Positions 45,167 to 55,821 of a stretch of DNA of 64,000 nt are shown piece by piece. The DNA lies in NCBI RefSeq assembly GCF_019703515.2, contig NC_059365.1:39074001-39138000 (forward strand), in the 5' to 3' direction. Made by a program: the position numbers and the translations under genes. This DNA comes from Myxocyprinus asiaticus. Lineage: Eukaryota; Chordata; Actinopteri; Cypriniformes; Catostomidae. The notes under the pieces are model-generated. The model saw only the letters and a program-made list of their open reading frames with translations, made no database searches and was not told the origin of the DNA. The first letter of the stretch is position 1. Every line of letters begins with the position of its first letter.

Positions 45167-46739
45167 CAGGTGCATCTCAATAAATTAGAATGTCATGGAA
45201 AAGTTCATTTATTTCAGTAATTCAACTCAAATTGTGAAACTCGTGTATTAAATAAATTCAATGTACACAGACTGAAGTAGTTTAAGTCTTTGGTTCTTTT
45301 AATTGTGATGATTTTGGCTCACATTTAACAAAAACCCACCAATTCACTATCTCAAAAAATTAGAATATGGTGACATGCCAATCAGCTAATCAACTCAAAA
45401 CACCTGCAAAGGTTTCCTGAGCCTTCAAAATGGTCTCTCAGTTTGGTTCACTAGGCCACACAATCATGGGGAAGACTGCTGATCTGACAGTTGTCCAGAA
45501 GACAATCATTGACACCCTTCACAAGGAGGGTAAGCCACAAACATTCATTGCCAAAGAAGCTGGCTGTTCACAGAGTGCTGTATCCAAGCATGTTAACAGA
45601 AAGTTGAGTGGAAGGAAAAAGTGTGGAAGAAAAAGATGCACAACCAACCGAGAGAACCGCAGCCTTATAATTGTCAAGCAAAATCGATTCAAGAATTTGG
45701 GTGAACTTCACAAGGAATGGACTGAGGCTGGGGTCAAGGCATCAAGAGCCACCACACACAGACGTGTCAAGGAATTTGGCTACAGTTGTCGTATTCCTCT
45801 TGTTAAGCCACTCCTGAACCACAGACAACGTCAAAGGCGTCTTACCTGGGCTAAGGAGAAGAAGAACTGGACTGTTGCCCAGTGGTCCAAAGTCCTCTTT
45901 TCAGATGAGAGCAAGTTTTGTATTTCATTTGGAAACCAAGGTCCTAGAGTCTGGAGGAAGGGTGGAGAAGCTCATAGCCCAAGTTGCTTGAAGTCCAGTG
46001 TTAAGTTTCCACAGTCTGTGATGATTTGGGGTGCAATGTCATCTGCTGGTGTTGGTCCATTGTGTTTTTTGAAAACCAAAGTCACTGCACCCGTTTACCA
46101 AGAAATTTTGGAGCACTTCATGCTTCCTTCTGCTGACCAGCTTTTTAAAGATGCTGATTTCATTTTCCAGCAGGATTTGGCACCTGCCCACACTGCCAAA
46201 AGCACCAAAAGTTGGTTAAATGACCATGGTGTTGGTGTGCTTGACTGGCCAGCAAACTCACCAGACCTGAACCCCATAGAGAATCTATGGGGTATTGTCA
46301 AGAGGAAAATGAGAAACAAGAGACCAAATGAGCTGAAGGCCACTGTCAAAGAAACCTGGGCTTCCATACCACCTCAGCAGTGCCACAAACTGATCACCTC
46401 CATGCCACGCCGAATTGAGGCAGTAATTAAAGCAAAAGGAGCCCCTACCAAGTATTGAGTACATATACAGTAAATGAACATACTTTCCAGAAGGCCAACA
46501 ATTCACTAAAAATGTTTTTTTTTATTGGTCTTATGATGTATTCTAATTTTTTGAGATAGTGAATTGGTGGGTTTTTGTTAAATGTGAGCCAAAATCATCA
46601 CAATTAAAAGAACCAAAGACTTAAACTACTTCAGTCTGTGTGCATTGAATTTATTTAATACACGAGTTTCACAATTTGAGTTGAATTACTGAAATAAATG
46701 AACTTTTTCACAACATTCTAATTTATTGAGATGCACCTG
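45167..46739 (+). mobile_element. Complete Tc1-like DNA transposon
   Basis: Inverted terminal repeats of about 200 bp, 45,167-45,367 and 46,541-46,739, begin CAGGTGCATCTCAATAAATT. TA is duplicated at 45,165-45,166 and 46,740-46,741. The two repeats match closely: CTATCTCAAAAAATTAGAAT on the left against ATTCTAATTTTTTGAGATAG on the right. It interrupts the endonuclease region of LINE copy 2; LINE copy 1 shows the empty site (CAACTATATGATTTTAC). The intact transposase and tidy ends mark it as recent. Confidence 0.96.
45430..46458 (+). CDS. Tc1-like transposase, intact (DD34E)
   Basis: 342 codons without a stop. The second in-frame ATG (45,466, MGKTADL) resembles the usual Tc1 start, which would give 330 residues. 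An N-terminal paired-like helix-turn-helix (IAKEAGCSQSAVSKHVNRKL) is followed by a second one with a basic linker (KKCGRKR). Catalytic acids are in LFSDESKF, FQQDLAPAHTAKS and SPDLNPIENLW, with 34 residues between the second Asp and the Glu. The usual Asn after FQQD is Leu. The enzyme cuts and pastes DNA at TA sites. All domains are present, so this copy may be active or recently so. Confidence 0.95.
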   Translation: MVSQFGSLGHTIMGKTADLTVVQKTIIDTLHKEGKPQTFIAKEAGCSQSAVSKHVNRKLSGRKKCGRKRCTTNRENRSLIIVKQNRFKNLGELHKEWTEAGVKASRATTHRRVKEFGYSCRIPLVKPLLNHRQRQRRLTWAKEKKNWTVAQWSKVLFSDESKFCISFGNQGPRVWRKGGEAHSPSCLKSSVKFPQSVMIWGAMSSAGVGPLCFLKTKVTAPVYQEILEHFMLPSADQLFKDADFIFQQDLAPAHTAKSTKSWLNDHGVGVLDWPANSPDLNPIENLWGIVKRKMRNKRPNELKATVKETWASIPPQQCHKLITSMPRRIEAVIKAKGAPTKY

Positions 46740-46744
46740 TAATT

Positions 46745-47480
46745 TCTTTTTCTCCATATGTGGCAACACCTCTAAACACACCAGGGTGTGATCTGAAACT
46801 AAGATGTTTCCAATTGAGCAATCAACAACAGATGAAATGAGAGACTTAGTTACCAAAAAAAAAAATCTATTCTAGACTAAATCTTATGGACTGATGAAAA
46901 AAATGTATAGTCCCTACCAGATGGGTTCAAAAGTCTCCAAATATCTGTAAGACCAAAATTTTTACACATCCTGTGAAACATCAATGTTGCTCTAGGGGTC
47001 TTACACACTTTTGCTTCACTATAATCAAGTACTGAGTCCATCAATAGATTCAAGATTGCAACATCCCTTCAGGATCTATAAAAAAGTCCTGATCATCAGC
47101 GTTAGGTGCATAAATATTAGCCTTTGCCCCTGCATTTCTGCTAAAATAATAATGACTCTTCCTAATTTATCTTTACTCTATTTGAGGCATTTGAATTGTA
47201 GATGTTTACTTATCACTGTAATGACTCCCCTGCTCTTACCTGAGCCAGCACTAAAGAAAACATGTCCGCCCCATATCTTCCCAAATTTTTCAGCTTCCTG
47301 CAGGGAAAGATGTGTTTATTGAAGAAACACTATATCATATTTCTTACGTTTAGAAAATAAATAACCTTCCTTCTTTTTATGTGGTGCCCAAACCATTCAC
47401 ATTCCACGTGGAGAGAGACAATCCACTCATATTAACATTTGACATTTTGACATGTTAGAAAAAATAGACTGTGTGTCAAA
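46745..47480 (-). pseudogene. L1-like ORF2 endonuclease region, copy 2
   Basis: Aligned block for block with copy 1 (7,620-9,000). It retains APE-like decayed words (a FRLLNPSGRDYTFxSSVHxxxSRIDFFF-type block on the minus strand near 46,935-46,860). Stops are frequent. The Tc1 element cuts between this region and the RT linker. Confidence 0.6.
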
Positions 47481-47599
47481 AATAAAATTATAAAGACCAC
47501 ATTCCCCATTAGTGCAACAATCAAACCCCGAAATTCCCCCCAAACCAAACAAACAGAAAAAAGAAAAATGTGCGCATTAATCCTGCACACGACAGCAGC

Positions 47600-48400
47600 A
47601 ACTGGCGTCCATCTCTCTAAACTCAAACAGTCCATGTACACCTACGAGAGTCCCTGTGACAACTTTGCCATCAGATTGCTCAAGTCCGGTGCTTCTGTAC
47701 AAATTTTGTGAGACAGAATTACATAACAGAAAATAATCTATAAAACAAACACTAGCCAATAAGCAGAATAAAGACAAAGAACATGTAGATTCATTCACAA
47801 AACTGTATTGAAGGTGTGTGCCTCCACAAAACATACTCCAGCCTCTAGCAGAACCAACACACACACACAAAAAGAAAAAACCTTCTGATTCCTCAGACAG
47901 TCAAACGAATGTTCAGTGAGCTGGCTGTTCATGAATGCAGTAGATGACCTAATCCTTCCAATGTCCTGCAAATAATACTCCACAAAACAAACTCCAGCCG
48001 CTAGTCAGAGCCAGCACAAAAAGAAACAAAAAAGGCACCCAGCTTCCTCAGACAGTCAAGTTCAGCGAGACAAGCTCACTTGGGAGCAATGTGAGAAACA
48101 CACCATCACTTCCTCAGTCCATTGATTTTATGAAGGACATTGTTTGTTGTGGGCATGTAAATATTTTGAGGCCATACTTAGTATCGATTCTCAATTTGGC
48201 CGTAAACATCAGTGCAAAAGCGATCCTCCGTCGATGCAAGAGTTTCTTTAAGGAGTGTTACTACACAAAACAAACTCAAGCTGCTAGGTGGAACCATCAC
48301 AAAAAGAAACAAAATGGTGCCCAGCTTCCTCAGACAGTCAAGTGTATGTTCAGCAAGTCAAGTTCACTTGGGGCCATATGAGAAACACCAAATGGCTTAC
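47600..48400. repeat. Tandem duplications in the LINE copy 2 ORF1-ORF2 spacer
   Basis: ACAAAACAAACTCxAGCxGC, followed by AAAAAGAAACAAAA and CCCAGCTTCCTCAGACAGTC, recurs near 47,740, 47,830, 47,975 and 48,265. The last two define a unit of about 290 bp containing TTGTTGTGGGCATGTAAATA. Copy 1 has similar shorter units at 9,250-9,640. Confidence 0.65.
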
Positions 48401-48860
48401 TCTTCCATTGTCTCTATGAAAGACAATGCTTGCTGTGGGCATGTAAATATTTTGTCACCATCCTTAGTATCTATTCTCAATTTGGCCGGAAACATCAGTG
48501 CAAAAGTGACCTTCCATTGATATAAGAGTTTCTTGCATTCCTTGAATCGATCACGTTTCTCTCTTGTTGAATTTGCAAAGTCTGGGAACAAGAAAATGCT
48601 GTGGTTTTCCAAGAAAGCTTTCCTTTGCTCCTCACCTCGTATAACACGAGATCTTTATCGGATGATCTCAGAAATTTGGCCAGAATTGATCAGGGCCTGT
48701 CTCCCTCCGCAGATCTGTGATGGAACTCCGTGAGCTCACTTGATTTCCAGCTTATGGCCTGTTATGTCAAGCAGACTTGGGAAGAGCTTATCTAGGAATT
48801 TTACCATATCTCATCCTCAAACTCCAGAGCCCGAGGATTTTGAATTCTTTGACATGTTGA
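48397..48860 (-). pseudogene. L1-like ORF1 C-terminal domain
   Basis: The minus-strand frame reads SIFLFPDFANSTREKRDRF, then KECKKLLYQWKVTFALMFPA, followed by KLRIDTKDG. This matches the C-terminal (nucleic-acid chaperone) domain of L1 ORF1 proteins, which ends in a YPAKLRI-type strand. The upstream part to 48,860 is shifted in frame. It is missing from copy 1, which is truncated before it. Confidence 0.7.
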
Positions 48861-49057
48861 CTTCTTAGAACAGTTATGTAGTAGAGTGTATCGAATCTCA
48901 CCGGTTTATAACATAAAAAGAATTAAAAACTAGCAAAGTGCACAGAGCTTGTCGTTCACACATCCGACCCTTGCATGGCGCCACGCGATTCCATCTACAT
49001 TGTGTTTCTTGATAAGAATATATGTAACCCTTATGCGTCAATAAAAAAAGTTACTCA

Positions 49058-49602
49058 GAGGTCCTTTGAGGACAAAAATGTCCACGTCAAAAAACTGCCA
49101 TAATAATATTATATATTAATATTATTGTCCACTTTCAATTAGTTAATTTTTTTAACCAACATCAGTCCTGATCATAACTACCAAATATTTATTCATTTTC
49201 AGGATTTTAACCCTTTAAATGCCAGTTTGTTCATATTATGCCACTGTTTTTTTTTTATGAAAAAAAATAAAAATAAAACACAAAAATTTATTATTTTTTA
49301 TTTATTTTTTTTGGATCATCACATTCTGGGATATGTCAATGATTAGCAACAACACTGATTTTGATGCATTATTATTTTTTGTGCAGTGTCAGATTTAAAA
49401 AGAAAACATTCAGGAACTTCAAGGACAAAAACGTCCCCATCAAAAAACTGCCATAAAAATATTATATATTAATATTATTTTCCACTTTCACTGACTTAGA
49501 TTATTTAACCAACATCAGTCCTGATCATAGCTACCAAATATGTATTCATTTTCAGGATTTTAACCCTGTAAATGCCAGTTTGTTTACATAATACCACTGT
49601 TG

Positions 49603-49633
<31 letters not shown>

Positions 49634-49760
49634 TTTCTGAATACACACATTCAAAACACACTTTGACATTCATACCAACACACCCACACAATTTTAGCTG
49701 TATCATTTATTCAATTGGCCTGCAGTGCTCTATAATACAGCAAACAGAAAATAGGAAAAA
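49058..49760. repeat. Tandem pair of about 353-bp units
   Basis: GAGGACAAAAATGTCCACGTC, then AAAAAACTGCCATAATAATA, CAGTCCTGATCATAACTACC and TTCAGGATTTTAACCC at 49,068-49,220 recur in order at about 49,420-49,570. Divergence is roughly 10%. Related GGACATTTTTGTCC words occur near 49,915. The second unit ends in a (CA)n run at 49,609-49,633. No coding content. Confidence 0.75.
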
Positions 49761-50430
49761 AGCATGTATTTGCTCCATAGGCTGGTGGAAAATAGAAAAA
49801 AGAATAATTTTGAAGCCAGGGCTCCGGAATGAAAGCATAATATCATAGAATTCATGATTGTATGCTTTAATGGTACTAGGATCATATATTGCAGTTTTAA
49901 TGGGTTTCAATGGGGACATTTTTGTCCTGAAGGTCCTGAGTGTATCTATTTTGTGTACACAGTGTATTATAGATGTATTTTAGGAACTGAGGTTTAAATA
50001 TAAAAATTCCCCCCAAAATGCACACCTTTGGCTAAATTTATGCCGTTGGCATTAACACAGCCAAAATGATAAAAAAAAAAAAAAAATGAAAAAGGCAAAG
50101 ATGTCCTGAAGGCCGCACAAGAGTTAAGAAACTAAAAGAGCCATTTTTTGAAACAACTTCATTTTAAAAACAAATATGTTTCGCAAGTGTTTTCCATCAT
50201 GTAAACATTATATCACACTCAGTGATGAGCATCTGCTTCAGAGACTGAGTTAGTCAAGGTTCTCAGTCAGGCGGTCGAGAGACTATTGCTCGAGTTACCC
50301 ATGCCTGATGTGCCCCAGAACTCTTGGCTGGATGAACAGTTCTATCCGAGTCAACGTAATTGAGCATTACGTCATCCGTGGCCGTTCTTTTTCCAGCTGC
50401 ATGACCAATTGGTGAAGACATGATGAACTC

Positions 50431-51150
50431 ATGTCTCCAGTGCAGCGGCCTTTTAAATCTCTGGATTGCACCAAGCTTAGAGGCTATACACAGCTTCCCA
50501 CAGTCGAAGAGGCAATAGCAGGCCCATCTATGACCCCATCTATGCCAAATCTAAGTCAGTGCATCAATCCAAGCTATGTAGGCTCACATCCACACTGTTG
50601 GGTAAGGCCTACACTTCAGCAGGTCAGTCTGGTCTGGCTCTGTACACCATGGCACTGTTACAGCCCTACTGGGCGGATCTGCTATAGGACTTAGATGAGA
50701 ATGGTCCAGACCCGAGTCCTTCCTAGGGCTATGTACCGCAACAGATTTGGTGCTTCGGGCTACCAAGGCAGATCTATGTGTAGCCTGGTGTCCGCTGAGT
50801 GCCATATCTGGTTCAATTTGTCAGATATGAGTGACAAGGACAAAGCTGTCTTGCTTGATGCCCCGGTGTGTCTAGCAGGGCATCTTCGGTGACACTATTA
50901 ATGCTTTCACTGAGAGGTTTCAGTTGGCTAAGAACCAATATCTGGCCTATAGACACATCCTGCCGAGGTGCGGTAGTTCTGTGGCCCAGCCGGTTCACTC
51001 ACGCTCTTCCTCGGAGCAGAGTTCAGCCAAACAGAGTGCTGCCATTGCTAACCCATTTCCTTCCCATAGATTGGAGTCAGAGACGCCGGTGAGGAAGCAA
51101 CTCTGGACCCAAGTGGAAAGTGGCAATTCCTGGACATCATCCCAGCTGTA
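50431..51150 (+). pseudogene. DIRS C gag remnant
   Basis: Frames include YTQLPTVEEAIAG (a gag block seen in DIRS-like elements), later DKAVLLDAPVCLAGHLRDTI, then RFQLAKNQYLAYRHILPRC. Frameshifts occur near 50,700 and 50,890. It ends about SSQL before the RNase H remnant, so RT is missing between. Confidence 0.6.
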
Positions 51151-51437
51151 AAGTAACTTTTGGGCTGGCCAAGCTAGGCTGGTGAGTTTTATCGGAAAGG
51201 TGTGACACTCACCAAGATGGCCAGATGCAAAGTTGTCACCACAGATGCATCCAACGCAGGCTGGGACCACAGATGCATCCAACGCAGGCCTTGTGCAACG
51301 AATGTCTGACATTTGGCATCTGGAAAAGTGCGCAAACTGAATGCCACATAAATTGCCTGGAACCGCTTGCAGTCATCTTGGCCTTTTGATCAGAAGTACA
51401 AGGGTAAAACCGCCAAGGAGGATTATGGTCACGTCCA

Positions 51438-51842
51438 ATGCTGAACCTGCAAATAATTCTCTTCTGGAGCGAGTCATGTCTCCTATTGATACGTGCAATG
51501 CGCATCCCTGGCCACCTGAACAGCAGAGCAGATTTACTCTTGTGTCAAAGTAAACCACTACTATCCCTACCATCTTTAATACCATCCCTAGTGCTGGTAT
51601 TAAATGCGCTTTTGGATTTCCCGTTTGAGACATTAAAGGCTGTAAGGTTTTGCATGCTCTCTTTGAAGACTGTACTGCTACTCGCTTTGGCACCAGTCAA
51701 ACGTGTCAGGGACTTACAGATCTTTTCAGTCAGTGACTCTAGTTTAATGTTCAGACTGGACCTGTGGAATACCATTTTTAAGCTCAGAAAGGGTTATGTG
51801 CCCAAAGTGCTGGCAACCCTTTTTAGGGCTCAGGATGTCTGA
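51438..51842 (+). pseudogene. DIRS C RNase H tail fused to recombinase start
   Basis: 134 open codons. The first part (MRIPGHLNSRADLL) is the end of the RNase H domain. The second part (FETLKAVRFCMLSLKTVLLL, ALAPVKRVRDLQIFSVSDS, LRKGYVPKVLATLFRAQDV) is the recombinase N-terminal half, with the box I Arg region KRVRDLQ. The C-terminal half with HxxR and Tyr is absent. The joining deletion is between RNase H and recombinase. Confidence 0.65.
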
Positions 51843-52450
51843 ATAACTGTGGTCTCTCTATTCCCACTGAAGTGAATAAAAGCATGTAAGCAATGTTTCA
51901 CTAACCTGTTGACTACTGTCATTGTTCCAAAGCCCTTGGCCAGGTGACAACCCTGCTCCCCTCCTTCCCAACAAGTAAGAAGAGGTCTCTTTCTTGGCAT
52001 TGTTCCATATGTTTTATTATTTCCCCATTTCCTTCCTATTTTTTAATATGAAGGGGTGGTTATGGCAAAATCCTTTTACTACTCTATTGGCTAGTGGGCA
52101 TTGCCATATAAGTAGCACAGTGTTATGATATATGGCTCCCACAGCATCAAGTACTGAAATTTCCATCTGAAGGTAGGAGAGTACATCTCTTGGTCCCTTA
52201 ACAGCAAAAAAATAAATAAAACTGTAGTGCAGCTCAAGAGAATTTCCCTCTCATATACTGATGTAACCTTGGTTCCCTGAAAAGAGGGAATGAGATGTGC
52301 TCTCCTCCCTTCAATCAGAATATTCTGATGGTGTGGCACTGGGATTCAGTTTATATGCCCATGATGATGCAAGCATATTGCGGAGCTCCACCTACCAGTC
52401 AAGCTGACTTGATGGTATAAGGCAGCAGTCACCGGACCCTGGCTTAGTTT

Positions 52451-53514
52451 CATCTGGACCAGGAGGCATCATGACAACGGTTGCCCCATCTTACCATTTC
52501 TACAATTTAAGTGAGCAACGTGTCAAAACTACGGAGCTGTACACACCACGCTAATTAATAATTTTTCTCTACCACTGAACACGCTTCATTCCCGCTCCCT
52601 GCTCCTCACGTGTTGCCTCTCTCTCCCTGCTATAGACATAAGGTGCCGCATAAACCCTAATAAGTAGAGTTGTATGCGTGGTTATTTTAACAACAGTAGC
52701 GGAGACATGGTTAGCAGCAATATAAATGGATACTAGCATCTTTCGCCTAAACACATTGCAGAAAACAAGAATGAAGCAAAGTGAGACTATCTTCATCTGT
52801 ATGATATATGACTCCAATGGTTTAGCTAAGACAGGTTTGTGACAGGGCAAGTTAACGTGGCGCCTATAACGTTTTTTCCCCCATCTAAATTTAGCTTCAA
52901 TTAATCAAAGATGTCATCATCTCTGGCATGGATGGCAAATAAAGACAACCACATTTTTGAAATTACTAGTTATCCTAGTAGAGTTCTCTGCTGTTGAGAA
53001 CATTTCATTATTTCATAGTCAGCCTACTTATCTTGGATCCTTTCTGAATAACGTTTTCCAGTTCATCAATATGATGAAGATCATCAAATTCTCCCCAGCG
53101 TGTCATACCCATCTACAGCCTATATATCTATATATAGCAAACAGTATTTTTATGCTGCACTGTTATGTAAAATGTTTGTTTGTGTTAGTAGATTGTCACT
53201 TTAAGGAATATAATGTAAAAATGGTCCATTCAGACTTACCCCATACAGTATTTCTTGATCTATCAAAAGGCCTACTGTGTCCCATATATAGGTATGTATT
53301 CTGAATGTAAAAAACATATTCAAACACAAAAACTGGACTGCTGTCATTCAGCTTAAAAATGAACAAACACTTTGGCTGCTCTGGGCCCCCCCAGTCAGTA
53401 TGGTTATGGTTTCATAAACATACTGTCTACTGACACCGATTAAGCTATTATTATCCGGACATTTTCTGGGAAGGAAATGGAGAGATTGGACCTCTTGGAA
53501 CTTTAATTGAATAC
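52451..53514. other. Spacer without recognised features
   Basis: No exon, known repeat or RNA gene was recognised. ORFs here are short and lack domain signatures. Confidence 0.5.
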
Positions 53515-53620
53515 CCCTGGTATAGGGTTTCAAGGTCACCACCCCTAGGAGGAGCTCCCACAGCATATCTTTCCCTCCTTTCAGGATACTAAGTTTACGT
53601 CAGTAACTGAAACGTTATCT
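53515..53620 (-). repeat. DIRS-like terminal fragment (inverse of 39,602-39,660)
   Basis: Its complement reads GCTGTGGGAGCTCCTCCTAGG, then CCTTGAAACCCTA, the same as the fragment at 39,602-39,660, in opposite orientation. Confidence 0.6.
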
Positions 53621-53719
53621 ATAATTAATAATAGTTGGAATTCCAAATACACAGCTAGGCACTTCTTACAAATAAAAATGATAATTTTATAGATAAATAA
53701 TTCAATTGTTACAAGTAAA

Positions 53720-53894
53720 ACGTCCTGGTTACTTTTGTAACCTCCATTCACTGATGGAGGGAATGAGATGTTGATGTTGTGTCAAAGATCAGAGGTGTTT
53801 GGGGCTCCCAAGAGTGACCCTTAGTGTCACTACATCAACACAACATCTCGTTCCCTCCATCAGGGAACGGAGGTTACAAAAGTAACCAGGACGT
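53720..53894. repeat. Terminal hairpin of DIRS D
   Basis: ACGTCCTGGTTACTTTTGTA, then ACCTCC at 53,720-53,745, and TTACAAAAGTAACCAGGACG at the right end, are complementary. Stems are about 60 bp (53,720-53,782 and 53,834-53,894) around a loop with GGGGCTCCCAAGAGTGACC. This fits a DIRS internal complementary region plus the adjoining terminal repeat. Confidence 0.82.
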
Positions 53895-54719
53895 TCCCTA
53901 ACTGTCACTCACTCAACATTGTGTCAATGTAGTGACACTAGTGGTCCCTATACAAAACGCCACAACTAGCTGAACTGTGTTATGTGGACTGGCGGTGCGA
54001 GACGGGTAGACTGCTGTGTGCCTCATAGCCAGCGCACCAGGCCATCACGTAATCTCCCCCAATGCTCTTATGGGCGTCGAACGGTCCTTCGGGAACAAGT
54101 CGACTGCCCGAAAAATAGGGACAGGCTAGCCCAGCCGTGGCCTCTTTTCATCTCTTTTCTCCCCAAAAAGAGTGGATTTTGCTAACCGACTGGGGGCCCA
54201 TAAATGTCTACGTCGAGAGGGTGTCACTCCCAAGGGGAAGACACCGCAGAGACCACACCCCACCCAGAGAAGGGGGGGGGGTATTTTGAGTGGAATTACA
54301 TCACATGGTCTTACCAAGTCTTGTCGGAAGTATGTCATGTGGAGAAGTCCCATGGTAGGTCCTACCCGAGAGGGGAGGATCTCTACAAACACAGTGACCG
54401 GGGGCAGAGGAACCTCTGCCCAAGGAAGACGCAGTTTACCAACAGGGAAACAATTTAGCAGCAAATATACATCACATGGGGTCACCTATGGGGAACCAGC
54501 ATATGTGGAGCACTTACCCCAGTACAGGGATTAGTTAGCATATGTATTGGGCTGGCAGCGAGTTTCTCCGCAAACTCGTCTGTCACAGGGTTAAGGAGGA
54601 AAGTCATCCAGGGATCACCACTTTGTGAACACTACTGAGAGTCAACAGCGCACATATTCACCTCAAGGGAGGGAAAGGCGCAATGCGCAAGTGATATACC
54701 CGGCCAGCTGTCCTGGAAC

Positions 54720-55577
54720 TTATCTGTTCGTACCTGACAAAACACGGGACGAAACCAGCTCAACCCGGAGATTGTAGAACCTTGCAAAGGTGTTGGGTGT
54801 TGCCCAGTCCACTGCTCTGCAGATGTCTGCTAGAGAGGCGCCATTGGTCAGGGCCCAGGAGGCCGCCACACCCCTGGTAGAATGGGCTCGTAGCCCCACG
54901 AGGTGTGGCATGTGCTGAGCATGATATGCCTTCACGACGGCGTCAATGACCCAATGGGCGATCCTCTGTTTGGAGACAGCGCTTCCTTTCCGCTGTCCGC
55001 CAAAGCAGACAAAGAGCTGCTCGGTGTTTCTAAAGCTCTGCGTGAGATCCAAATAGCTGCATAAAGCGCGCACCGGACACAGCAACGCCAAGGCTGGGCC
55101 TGCCTCCTCCTGGGCCAGTGCTTTCAGGTTCACCACCTGATCACTAAATGGGGTCGTGGGAACCTTGGGCACATAGCCCAGTCGGGGTCTCAGGATCACA
55201 TGAGAGTAGCCCGGGCTGAACTCCAGGCACGTTTCGCTGACAGAGAAAGCCTGCAGATCCCATGCCCTCTTGATGGAAGTGAGCGCAGTCAGGAGGGCAG
55301 TCTTCAGAGAGAGTGCCTTTAGCTCAGCTGACTCCAACGGCTTGAAGGGAGCTCCCCGTAGTCCCCGAAGGACTACAGAGAGATCCCATGAGGGAATGAG
55401 GCATGGTCTGGGGGGGTTCAACCTCCTAACGTCTCTCAGGAACCTGATGATCAAGTCGTGCTTCCCCAAATACTTACCATCCACTGCATCATGATATGCC
55501 AAAATGGCAGCTACAAACACCTTCAAGGTGGAGGGGGACAGCCGCCCCTGCAACCTCTCATGCAGGAAGGAAAGCAC
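54720..55577 (-). CDS. DIRS tyrosine recombinase (open)
   Basis: 285 open codons counted from a GTG at 55,577; an in-frame TGA lies about 40 bp upstream, and the true N-terminus is unclear. N-terminal SAM-like helices (LSFLHERLQGRLSPSTLKVF) precede ALTSIKRAWDLQAFSV (box I Arg). GYVPKVPTTPFSDQVV and LLCPVRALCSYLDLTQSF follow. The catalytic end has HSTRGVAASWAL (HxxR) and FYNLRVEL (Tyr). Unlike the related copies at 10,311-11,154 and 51,438, it has no frameshift. It would integrate circular element DNA without target duplication. It sits 245 bp downstream of the gag-RNase H ORF. Confidence 0.85.
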   Translation of the reverse strand: MLSFLHERLQGRLSPSTLKVFVAAILAYHDAVDGKYLGKHDLIIRFLRDVRRLNPPRPCLIPSWDLSVVLRGLRGAPFKPLESAELKALSLKTALLTALTSIKRAWDLQAFSVSETCLEFSPGYSHVILRPRLGYVPKVPTTPFSDQVVNLKALAQEEAGPALALLCPVRALCSYLDLTQSFRNTEQLFVCFGGQRKGSAVSKQRIAHWVIDAVVKAYHAQHMPHLVGLRAHSTRGVAASWALTNGASLADICRAVDWATPNTFARFYNLRVELVSSRVLSGTNR

Positions 55578-55821
55578 CGATCTGACTGCAAATCTCTGGG
55601 GGTCTTCGCGTCAGGTAGAACACCACTTAGCAAACAGATGCCACTTCAAGGCATACAGGTGCCTCGTAGAGGGAGCCCTAGCCTGAGTGATCATGTCTAC
55701 CACCGCATATGGTAGGCCACTTAGGTCTTCCGTGTCCCGTCCAGGAGCCAGACATGGAGATTCCAGAGGTCTGGTCGTGGGTGCCAGATGGTGCCCCGTT
55801 CCTGAGAAAGAAGGTCCTTCC

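Larger units (their letters stand above)
41348..48995 (-). mobile_element. L1-like LINE, copy 2, full length with nested SINE and Tc1
   Basis: It is flanked by a perfect 13-bp duplication TACATTGTGTTTC (41,335-41,347 and 48,996-49,008), as expected for target-primed reverse transcription. The 3' end (41,348) is A-rich on the element strand. Subtracting a 5S SINE and a Tc1 element leaves about 5.5 kb, close to full length for L1-type elements. It retains ORF1, endonuclease, RT and C-terminal remnants, all with frameshifts. A (CA)n(TA)n microsatellite lies in its 3' region. Confidence 0.88.
50227..52450 (+). mobile_element. DIRS-like retrotransposon C, decayed
   Basis: Plus-strand order: gag (50,430-51,150), RNase H (about 51,180-51,560), tyrosine recombinase N-terminal half (51,560-51,842), 3' non-coding region, and an end with CCTTGGTTCCCTGAAAAGAG / GGGAATGAGATG (52,266-52,296). 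That end matches the internal complementary region of DIRS B. RT is deleted. The 3' end includes ATTCTGATGGTGTGGCAC and GTTTATATGCCC, a mirrored terminal repeat with TATA word. Left repeat not identified. Confidence 0.7.

Noticed and set aside
45430..46458. Domesticated host gene derived from Tc1
   Set aside because: Flanked by intact terminal repeats and a TA duplication inside a LINE; a transposon copy is the simpler reading.
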